Source of the DNA: Melitaea cinxia | Lineage: Eukaryota; Arthropoda; Insecta; Lepidoptera; Nymphalidae | Assembly (NCBI RefSeq): GCF_905220565.1 | Contig: NC_059416.1 | Location: 1,364,001-1,428,000, forward strand | Direction of reading: 5' to 3' | DNA length: 64,000 nt | Made by a program: the position numbers and the translations under genes | The notes under the pieces: model-generated | What the model was told of the DNA's origin: nothing | Seen by the model: the letters and a program-made list of their open reading frames with translations, nothing else | Database searches by the model: none | In this document: one piece after another, positions 55,541-64,000 of the stretch | Position numbering within the stretch: position 1 is the first letter of the stretch | Layout: the number at the start of each line of letters is the position of its first letter

Positions 55541-55832
55541 AGCCTGAAACATCTCACAGCTGGACTTAAGCCTCTTTCTCCACCTAGAACTACCGGAGCT
55601 TAATCGACCAAGCTGCTCTACTGCAGTGTAAATATTTCCAACTATGAGTAACCATCGCTATCAATCAGATGTTTATGATAACAATCAGAATCGGCAATTT
55701 AACGTACTCTCCGAGGCACGAAGGAGAGACCTACAAAGAGAGACAGTCAGACTGGAAAAAAATTTGCATAAATACAAATACCCATCCCGATCGGGAATCT
55801 AACAAGCAGCAACAGAGCTGGTGTTTAAGCTC
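55541..55832 (-). mobile_element. SINE-A with the second head type, decayed
   Basis: Body 'gcctgaaacatctcacagct' to 'gtactctccgaggcacgaag'; link 'agtcagactggaaaaaaatt'; head box B 'cgatcgggaatctaacaagc', then lost. Confidence 0.65.
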
Positions 55833-56149
55833 CCTCGGCACACTCTCTTTTACATCAGGGCGGTGTCAACAACTGACGTTATTACAAACAAACAATACAT
55901 CAAATCTTTGTTCAACAACCTATTTGTATTACGAATCATATTGTTTACAAACAAACGGATCTTTCCTCTTAATAATATTAGTACAAATGAACTAACGAAT
56001 CGTTCCGAATCCCCAGTATCAATAGCTCGAATGATAAACAAACAGTAATTAAGAGAACCGATGTAGAAATGAATTAAAACATTTTGTATTCCGAACGCCG
56101 CCTTGTTTGCTTACGAGTTTTTTAAGTTGCTGTTACACTTGGAGATACT
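55833..56149. other. No recognised feature
   Basis: Overlapping 63-108 aa ORFs on both strands, none with recognisable features. Confidence 0.4.
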
Positions 56150-56330
56150 ATTGGTTATAGGAATTCTAAACATTTTTAATATCATATCAAAAATCGACCG
56201 TTCCAGCGGGGATCGAACCTGCATCTCCAACTTACCGTGTCGGTGCTCTAGCCAATTAAGCTATGGAACGATGTACCCGTTAGATCGAAATTTTTGATAT
56301 GATGATTTTTATATTCGGTTTAATTTAATT
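56150..56330 (-). mobile_element. Foldback element carrying a tRNA-like cloverleaf, copy 3
   Basis: The core at about 56194-56271 (minus) has acceptor CGTTCCA/TGGAACG with all seven pairs intact, and box B GGTTCGATCCC. The anticodon arm has two changes from copy 1. The left arm 'ggaattctaaacattttt' is complete; the right arm is shortened ('tttttgatatgatgattttt'). No A-rich tail is seen. Confidence 0.6.
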
Positions 56331-56892
56331 TCTTTAAATTAAGTTTATAAAATTTAATTTCGTTATAGGATTAAATTTTCGTATTATTAAAAGAGGATAG
56401 TGTCTGGTTCAAGTTTATTACATTACGTTATGCTTTTGTGTTTAACTGACTTAAAAAAGAGGTTCTCAATTCATTTTTTACGTGCGTATTGGTGTACCAT
56501 TTTTTTATGATTCTTTTTTTAATGGTAAACTGCTGCTTGTCATGTAGTCCTATTTAAATTTAATCTTATAGCGGTAACCATCAGCACAACAGCCAGTCGC
56601 AATTACCACTTCACTAACACATTGTAAAACCAATTTATTATCAACGTTACTGTAAGGCTGTATCCAAAAATTCTATGAGACCCGTCTCGTACCTATATCG
56701 TAGATGAAGGGTAGATAAGAATTTAGGTAATTCTTTATCAACTTTCAAGAAACATATCATGTATTTTTACATATAGCAAAAGATCTTCATAATCACTTCA
56801 GAATTTAATTCTGTTTAATTATATGTAGTTTGTGAGGGAGCAATCAATTAGACTGAGCTGTTGCAATACTAGAGATGAGAAGTTCATCACAT
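56331..56892. other. AT-rich DNA without recognised feature
   Basis: No gene or repeat family recognised; 'actgacttaaaaaagaggtt' near 56445 is a possible family F scrap. Confidence 0.4.
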
Positions 56893-56970
56893 CAGCCTTT
56901 CGCAGTCCACTACAGGACATAGGCCTCCACAATTTCACGCCAAAAATGGCGTGAACTCATGTGTTAAAGA
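56893..56970 (-). mobile_element. SINE-C 3' fragment
   Basis: 'cagcctttcgcagtccacta' to 'aaaatggcgtgaactcatgt'. Confidence 0.7.
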
Positions 56971-57808
56971 AGAGAAGTTAAAAGTAATAAATAATATTTC
57001 AGTTACATTTAATTCCGTCTTTCACCAATAGAAAAAGAAAAAAATCCTTTTATAATCACAAAGGTACTTTAACTACAAGGAACCCCAATCCAGAAGATTT
57101 CTATGCAATTAATTTGACGTATAAAATGTGGGCTTCACGAAGTGCAGTGACACGTATTGGTTGACCATTACCAGCTGACGTTTACAAATTATTTTACGTG
57201 TTTTACCCAAAGCCTCCCCTATCGAGGGTAATGATCAAGTGTATTTATGTATAACATACGATTAGATTTGCTTTAATTAGAGCGTTTTGGAGAAAACATT
57301 CCTTTTTCCTTTTATCTTTGAGGAAAATATCGTGAAAAAGGTTTGCATGTAGGAGTTTTGAGACAAGTCAATTTGCTTAATTACAGTAGAATTGAATGTC
57401 TACGAGTACATAGATTAGTGTTTACTGCCGCTGAACCTTTCTGTAAATGTTGTATGAATACGTAAAGAATTATAGATACAAAATTATGTACGGACTTACT
57501 AAGTGATTAAGACAAAAGTAGTTTTTAACCCTCTATAACACTTTAACTTAGATTTTGATAATTGGTAGAGATTTGGATATCATTCAAAAAATAAACATAT
57601 ACGTATTTCTGTATTCTTTATTATATGACAACATGGATTTTTTATGTGTGTAATAATTAAGCCATAAAAATAGAAAAAGGGAGTGCAGCTTACAGGCAAC
57701 AACGAGCGATCATAGCAGAAAAAAGTACGTTATTTATCATTCATGAAAGGTATTATAAGCAATTTTTATTTTTGTGTAGCATAAGACAGCGCCACTCTTT
57801 TCATATAT
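56971..57808. other. Unique DNA
   Basis: Repeat-free; 57110-57240 ('cacgaagtgcagtgacacgt', 'ttgaccattaccagctgacg') is less AT-rich and could be conserved noncoding sequence. No gene. Confidence 0.4.
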
Positions 57809-57925
57809 ACGCTTCAGCCTGTAATATCCCACTACTGGGCATAGGCCTCTTTCCCCATGTAGGAGAAAGATCAGAGCTTAATCCACCACGCTGCTCTAAT
57901 GCGGGTTGGCGGATATATTCCCACT
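57809..57925 (-). mobile_element. SINE-A 3' half
   Basis: 'cgcttcagcctgtaatatcc' to 'gcgggttggcggatatattc', very well preserved and therefore young. Confidence 0.8.
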
Positions 57926-59429
57926 AATATACATATAAATTTTTTAATTTTCACATATAGTGTGAGTAAATCCAACGCAATTTGGAAACACAACTAATTT
58001 TTTCATCCGCCCCCTTAGGTAAGTCTCCATTCTGAATCTGAATCAAAAACTATATTTCCAACAGTTTGTACCTTAATTTTTAAAATTAACTAAAAGTATT
58101 TAAGTTGTCATTTAAGCAGTTTTAGTTTATTTTTGTTGAACTGGAAGTCTGTCTCTTCTACAATCATTTTAGTTTTTAATTTCTTCTATTGTAACTTTCT
58201 CCTATGTGAAGTATTCTCTCGAAATAAACACAATTTTAATAAAATCAACCTCCATATATCTACTGAAATAAACTAACACATATATAAGTAAAGCTCAACA
58301 AATAATATCCAAATTTCTAAACTAAATTCTATCCGATAATTCACACAATTATCACAACTGGAATTAATCAAATGGAATCAGTCAATAGCAGTCAGCGTCC
58401 TACAGCCGAGATATGAGTATTGCATAAGTGACTGACCAATAATATTATACACACGCTGGCCATGTTCCATGTTGCCTATAATAATCGAACAGCCGGTTGG
58501 TGAGAATTTGAGCATTGAAATTCTGCGGTGAGTTCTACATTAATAACGACAATATCAAAGCTGTGAATAATATGCATTGTGATCAAATTTGTTGTTTTTA
58601 TAATTCTAAATAATATTTCAGTATTATAATTTTAATGTGTTGATAATAGCATGTTAAAATGAAATAGCAAGCTACTTAAAAAAAATACAACAAAACCTAT
58701 TGGATTCTAAAATAAATTAAAATGATTTTTTATTTTATTTTATCAAAACCGTAGCAGTCGTTTATGACGAGTTAAGTAATACACACACATATTATAAACA
58801 TGATAGGTTCATACAAAAAAATGGATTATCAAATATCTCAGTGTACCAAATTCTTATTCTTAGACTTTGTTTGCTCGAAGATAGCACAAATACGGAATAC
58901 ACAATTATGTTAGTTATTTTTCTTATTGATGAAAATCTTTATTGCTACGGAAAATATTTCAGTATGCAGAGTGACGTTTCGTATAGAGTTGGCAGTGATT
59001 TCTCTTTTATTTAAACAAAAGGCGTGTCTGTACTTTATTTAGTCTTCTTTGAATGTTATTTTTTGAAATTAGAATTTAAGAATGTTGTGTTAATTTAAAA
59101 TAACGAGAACGATGTTTTCACAGAAATTGTGTGGGGAATATAATTTGAATAATAAAATTAAAAAAGGTAATTCATTTTTATAAAATTATTTGATCCCCAG
59201 TAGGATATGAAGTCTGTATCTGTGGTACTTTTACTCACACATACAATCGCTTAGACTACGGCAAATATCTGTACGGCTATAGTAACATTTGTCTTGTGTG
59301 GGTGTCCAACTTCGATATAGTATTTTTTTTTAATAATTATTTATAGACATACATAGTTTTAAATAATTATTTATACATATATATGCAATAATATTCTGTA
59401 AATTTCCCTGTCTTTACGTTTGTCCGATT
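57926..59429. other. Unique DNA, longest repeat-free stretch
   Basis: About 1.5 kb without a recognised mobile element or gene. 58375-58530 is less AT-rich ('gtcagcgtcctacagccgag', 'cgctggccatgttccatgtt'). Confidence 0.4.
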
Positions 59430-59550
59430 TAGCCAGAGCTCCTAAGGAGGGTTTCCGATGGGGTCAGAAACGCATTTGCAATGCACCTGGAGTTGTAGAC
59501 TATATGCTACGATAACCGGACCACACGCTTGTTTACCACCTTATTTGTCC
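59430..59550 (+). mobile_element. SINE-B 3' fragment
   Basis: 'agccagagctcctaaggagg', 'cgcatttgcaatgcacctgg' and 'cacgcttgtttaccacctta'. Confidence 0.55.
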
Positions 59551-59967
59551 TATCACTATTGTGGTGTAAAAAGTGTGGTGTAACGATGGTAAAACCACGA
59601 CGCTTCGCTTATAAGGAACAAAATCCAAAGTAAATTTGATTTGGAACGTTTTTGTAAATAAATAATAAAAATTCGTTACTCATTCAATGTAATTTTTTAT
59701 TTAAAAACAGCGACAGACGCGATCGTATTCCCGCTTACGTTTTAAATCTCTTGCCGATAATAAATCTGCGAGATGAAAAATGTAACTGTATTCATTTATT
59801 TATTTTGTGAAAGGTAGACAAAGGGCTCTCGGTATTAATATTGTAAGAGCTACGTATGTCAGATATGACTTGGAAGCGTGGATTAAGTTACGCTTTAAAG
59901 TGCTGTCATATCTTTTTTCTTTTTTTTTTAAATATCATACATTATATGTATACTTATCCTACAGGCG
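59551..59967. other. AT-rich DNA without recognised feature
   Basis: No gene or repeat family recognised. Confidence 0.4.
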
Positions 59968-60213
59968 ATTTATCAGCAGGAAATATCTTGCTTAAAATCT
60001 GGAGCAGCTCGAGTGCAAAAGTAACTCGACTTTACAGAAGATCCCCGCTAAATAATACTGCTTTCAAGCAATGTTGTGTTCCCGTGATGGGGGGGGGGGG
60101 GAAGGTCAACAATTTTCTTGTGATACTTCTGGTATTGCAAGTGCCTGTAAGCTACAGTAATCGCTTATCATCAGGTGAGCTGTACGCTTGTTAGCCGTCC
60201 TTTAGGTATAAAA
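59968..60213 (+). mobile_element. SINE-B copy
   Basis: 'cagcaggaaatatcttgctt' to 'cgcttgttagccgtccttta', with a G-run at 60089-60100. The acceptor-like AG is lost (attgcaagt). Confidence 0.7.
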
Positions 60214-60273
60214 AAAAACATGTATCTTATTTAAGTTGTAACTAAACATTAACAACACAACTAACAAATTACG

Positions 60274-60726
60274 TTGGGTGCAGCCGGAGGATCCAAAAAA
60301 ATGCAAATTAAATTTAAAATTAATTTATTAACTGTTCTTTCTACAAAAAGAAACTATGACTAAATTAAATTAGTGACAATTGTGTAGTATAGTAAGTTGT
60401 ATACGTTCTAAGTATGTAGTATAGGTATGTTGTATACCTTATAAGCCTTATACATAAATGTCAGTAAAAAACATGCAGTTTTGCTATGAACACGTCTTTT
60501 TAAATTAACACTCCTCAGTCCCATCCGTACAATTGGTCGATGTTTGTACCAAGAGTGTCGCTTCTACATTTCAGGCTTGAAAGGAAATCTTCGATTGACG
60601 TCAATCATTGACGTCAATGCTGCTTGTAGTTGCTGCGCTTGTAAAACGTGGAGCCTACGTAAGTCGTAGGTGCTGTGTGCAATAGGCAAGCACGCTGATG
60701 CAGCGATCTACTGGCTATGTGTAACA
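60274..60726 (-). mobile_element. Unclassified repeat family K, copy 2
   Basis: Reverse orientation of 35271-35586: 'gggtgcagccggaggatcca' at left and 'gctgatgcagcgatctactg' at right. It holds two close TGACGTCA palindromes (60597-60616 region, 'gattgacgtcaatcattgac'), where copy 1 has one full site and one half. Confidence 0.55.
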
Positions 60727-60950
60727 AACACATTAATGTTATTGTTTATAAATGATTTTGTATTCCTTATATTTTCATCTTATAAAACTAAATGTTGTTA
60801 AATGAAATAAAATAAATTTACTACAATAACTTAAGTATAAATGAAATACTACTCATTTCTTCAAAAGCAAGATACTTAAGATAAGATAAGAGATAGATAT
60901 ATAGAAAACAAGATATAGATGAACTACTCATTTCTTCAAAAACAAGCTCC

Positions 60951-61095
60951 TAGGGATGGGAAGGGTCTGCAACGCGCTTACGATGCTTCTGGTGTTGCAG
61001 TTGTCTATAGACTAAGGTACCTACTTACCATCAAGTAAATTATTTATTGTTATTACCGTGCGCTTGTTTGCCAACCTAGTAGTATATAAAAAAAT
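60951..61095 (+). mobile_element. SINE-B 3' part
   Basis: 'cctagggatgggaagggtct' to 'cgcttgtttgccaacctagt', interrupted near 61030 by a short AT insertion that destroys the donor-like site. Confidence 0.65.
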
Positions 61096-61529
61096 GAGTT
61101 CCCTACTTCCCGAAGAAGGCTATGCTATATAATATTTTAGTATTTTTTCCAAATTATAATCAGCTCAATGGCAAAAAACTATTTACATCTAACACTTTTC
61201 TAAACACACAGTTTTCAATCGTAATATAAAAATATTATGAAAACGGAATTTACTATTAGAGAAAAATAATACATCTGTTGTTTACAAAACAAACAAATTG
61301 TAATCCTTTACGTGCCATTCGGTGAATAACATGTACCAATACATGATCAGTAATATGAAACGAGATATTGTTCCGTGAAAAAATAAAAATAATAAATTTT
61401 ATTATATAAACTGTTTTGTTGACACAGTCGTTTAATCCTAACGTAGGCTTAACTTTTGTGTTTTATATAAAAGTCGGCCGATCGAAGTGCCAATTCTTCA
61501 CATTAATATATATAATACACATTTATCAC

Positions 61530-61531
<2 letters not shown>
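61096..61531. other. AT-rich DNA without recognised feature
   Basis: No gene or repeat family recognised. Confidence 0.4.

Positions 61532-61577
<46 letters not shown>
61532..61577. repeat. (TA)n microsatellite
   Basis: About 23 uninterrupted TA dinucleotides. Confidence 0.95.
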
Positions 61578-61582
<5 letters not shown>

Positions 61583-62578
61583 AATATACATTATATAAAT
61601 ATACAATATATTTTACCCGGGCCGGTGCGAGAATCGAGGGGATTTAGAGCAGAAAGCAAGGTTACTGCCAACTTCGCTAATAGGTCAGTCAACAAAAGTA
61701 TTGACTTAAACAAATCAAGAAAGTTACAAAATTTCTGAAACTGATTAAACATCGTGTTGATACACTTAAAAGTCCAAATCAAAACAATTAGGTCAGAAAT
61801 TTTAACAAATGTACGAACTTTTAAAGCTCAATACGACTGACATCGCGAGGCTATATAGCTTATACAAAAAAAAAAAATATTCACATAAAAATATTATACA
61901 ATTACAAATTTATTAAAATATATACCGAAGTTGTAATTTTTCTGAATGATTTATCGTTTCATCTCATTCGTTCGTTCATTGAAAAAAAGTATCCGTTCAA
62001 TATAATCACGAGAAAACTTTTGTAATACGTTAAAAGCATTACGAATTCGATTAGAAAATTCGAAAAAAAAATTGAAGATTTTTCCATTCACCAAACAGTA
62101 ATCAGGAAGACAAATTCGCAGATTTCACAGATTATACTTATCCTTCAATTTCGTGACGATTTTTTATATTTATTCGATTCTAAATCTGATTCGATCTTAG
62201 CAATCTATTTAAATTGGCACCTCAATAATTGGCGGAGGCATTAGGGTCCCGCCATTCTCGAATTGAACGGGATTTGGTAATTCCATTCAATGTGTAGGAA
62301 AGAGATCATTTGACGGCGGAAATGTAATGACATCGTATTGCTTATTGCAAATGAGAGTAACTTGCTACAACATGTAATGAATACTTACGGTACATTTATA
62401 GGTATTAAGTTTCAAGGTATTGTTGTAAGTGTTTTGTCGTAATATGTACCTAAGCCTTTATTCCATTGTTTGAAAATGTTATTTCCTCTATTAAGAAGAA
62501 ATCCGGACGACGAATAATGAAACGTCTTACAATTTTCCCTAAAACAGGCAGACTTAGCACTTACTATTTGTTTCTTTT
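61578..62578. other. Unique DNA with a less AT-rich core
   Basis: No ORF or repeat. 62220-62350 ('ttggcggaggcattagggtc', 'ccattctcgaattgaacggg', 'gacggcggaaatgtaatgac') stands out in composition and is a conserved-noncoding candidate. Confidence 0.4.
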
Positions 62579-62745
62579 TATCTTCTATTATATAAAAAAA
62601 TGAATGTTGCTAAACGCATAACTCAAAAATGGCTGGACCAATTCGGCTAATCTATTTTTTGTATTTTTTGCAAGGCCCGCAGAAAGTTTAACGAAAAAAA
62701 AATTACTATTAAGTTTTGGCAGAACAAAGTCTATCCGGGCAGCAG
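62579..62745 (+). mobile_element. Helitron-like HLE-3 fragment
   Basis: 'tctattatataaaaaaatga' start, 'aactcaaaaatggctggacc' and 'aattcggctaatctattttt'. The CTAG end was not found. Confidence 0.4.
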
Positions 62746-62924
62746 GTTACTGTAATATTATCGGGCACAAAATAAATTATAAGAAATTTAGCAACCTCAA
62801 AGGCAGTATTACTTATCCTCCGTAGCTTGCATTTCTTACTGAAGAGAAAAAAGAAAAAAAAGTCGAAATCAATTTACATCCACAAGTATAGTATAATACA
62901 CATTATTAGTGATAGCTCAAAACC

Positions 62925-63150
62925 GAAAGGTAAGCGGTTACCGTAGGCGTTTGTAACATCAGAAAGCATAGTAAGCATCGCAAGTGCATTGTCGACCCTA
63001 CACTCAACCCGCTCTCCGAGCTCTGGATACTTTTCTCATAATGAGAGCAGTGTTATTTTACTGTTGTCTTCTGCAAGGTTGAGGTAATTCCCTCGTCGGG
63101 ATGCTTAAGATTTTGTACAGGATATATCCTGCTATGCCTTCAACTAATAG
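62925..63150 (-). mobile_element. SINE-B, decayed copy
   Basis: 'aggtaagcggttaccgtagg' to 'atatatcctgctatgccttc', minus strand. Confidence 0.6.
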
Positions 63151-63358
63151 TGGTAAGCTAAAAAGGTGACATGAGTCGCTCAATTAAAGCCATTCCTATC
63201 CCATAATACGCTTTTCCTATCAATGGAACTTTATTAGTGAAGTTACTACTAAACCGTTATCGTTAGACGGAGCCACGTATATTCAGCTACTAAAATTGAT
63301 GTAACGCAAATTTTCAAACATTTTTCTAGCATACTATTAAACTTCACGGTATCTATAA

Positions 63359-63554
63359 CTAGCTGTGACCCACAGTTTCACCCTCGTAATTTCTGATCCC
63401 GTAAGAATGTCGTAATAAAAATTAATTTATGCGTTTCTCTAGACCTTCAGCTATGTTCGTACTAAGTTTAATTTAAATCGGTCCAATAGTTTTTGCGTGA
63501 AAGAGTGACAAACATACAGACACCCTCACAAACGCTAGCATTTATTGTACTAGA
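63359..63554 (-). mobile_element. Helitron-like element, complete or nearly so
   Basis: 'ctagctgtgacccacagttt' at the CTAG end (after A), and 'ggtccaatagtttttgcgtg' with 'aaagagtgacaaacatacag' internally. The TC end reads tactaGA but is followed by A, so the last bases are uncertain. Confidence 0.5.
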
Positions 63555-63574
63555 ATAATGGGTAATACGTATTT

Positions 63575-63888
63575 GTGCTGTGTGGCTACGGCACTAAAGA
63601 ATTTAGCCACCCCCTCTCTTCCCGTGGGTGTCGTAAGAGGCGATTAAGGGATAACAAGGTTCCACAACCACCTTGGAACTTAAGAAACCGACCGGTGGCG
63701 GGATAACCATCCAACTGTTGGCTTTGAAATACACAGGCCGAAGACGGGCAGCAGCGTCTTCGGTGCGACAAAGCCAGCCCTGCGTGGTGACTATGGGCAA
63801 AACACATGAGTTCACGTTATTTTTGGCGTAAACTTGTGGAGGCCTATGTCCAGCAGTGGACTGTATAGGCTGTAATGATGATGACGTA
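63575..63888 (+). mobile_element. SINE-C, complete copy with a small deletion
   Basis: 'ctgtgtggctacggcactaa' to 'ctgtataggctgtaatgatg'. About 27 bp of the usual 'gtcaccaacccgcctgccca' region is deleted at 63783. The minus ORFs here are artefacts. Confidence 0.75.
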
Positions 63889-63924
63889 TTTGAAATCTGC
63901 TTTTTTTGTTATATAAAGATTTTA

Positions 63925-64000
63925 CCCACATAGTTAAAACCGGAAAGAAATATTTGTAAATATAAATATCCATTCCGAGTGGAAATCGAACCTGCAAAGA
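63925..64000 (-). mobile_element. tRNA-like SINE head running off the window
   Basis: 'accggaaagaaatatttgta' and 'tccattccgagtggaaatcg' are the link and box B of the second head type; the rest lies beyond the window. Confidence 0.5.

Overview
This is insect nuclear DNA, almost certainly from a moth or butterfly. The signs are high AT content, a coding exon with a standard GT splice donor, and a dense scatter of repeat families whose sequences are typical of Lepidoptera: tRNA-derived SINEs, a retroposon carrying a 'cagcaggaatttcctgctc' core, a retroposon with a (TGATGA)n tail, and short elements with TC...CTAG ends inserted between A and T. I cannot name the species. Names such as SINE-A or HLE-1 are my own labels, grouped by comparing copies within the window, not database names.

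Only one host gene exon is convincing. Positions 25602-26141 (+) encode the first 180 residues of a biogenic-amine GPCR: a glycosylated N-terminus, TM1-TM3 and the DRY motif, ending at a phase-0 GTGAGT donor. It most resembles the alpha2-adrenergic-like octopamine receptor of insects. Upstream lie a perfect TGACGTCA (25044), a TATAAA (25072) and three short upstream ORFs. No later exon is visible, so the first intron probably runs through the remaining 37.9 kb.

The rest is intergenic or intronic DNA built from mobile elements. The largest is a 5'-truncated non-LTR retrotransposon (29801-32127) with an uninterrupted reverse transcriptase frame and a 13-bp target-site duplication; it landed at the edge of an older SINE. 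A second LINE remnant is at 38857-39480. Smaller elements include about 20 SINE-A pieces (three complete or near-complete ones with 9-12 bp target-site duplications), about 16 SINE-B pieces, about 10 SINE-C pieces, and smaller sets of SINE-D and SINE-E. There are about 15 Helitron-like elements or fragments, a 558-bp foldback element, and a two-copy unclassified family (K).

Purely repetitive stretches are a tetranucleotide CTGT/CCGT array (19825-20192), a hexanucleotide ATAGAC array (28633-29178), and a 118-bp tandem array (about 11440-11990) whose units each carry AAGATGGCGGC and AAAATGGCGG. The least familiar structure is a three-copy element holding a tRNA-like cloverleaf between long inverted arms (5813-6049, 19076-19320, 56150-56330); the cloverleaf orientation relative to the outer tail differs between copies. 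Long ORFs in the simple repeats, and most other ORFs, are not genes.
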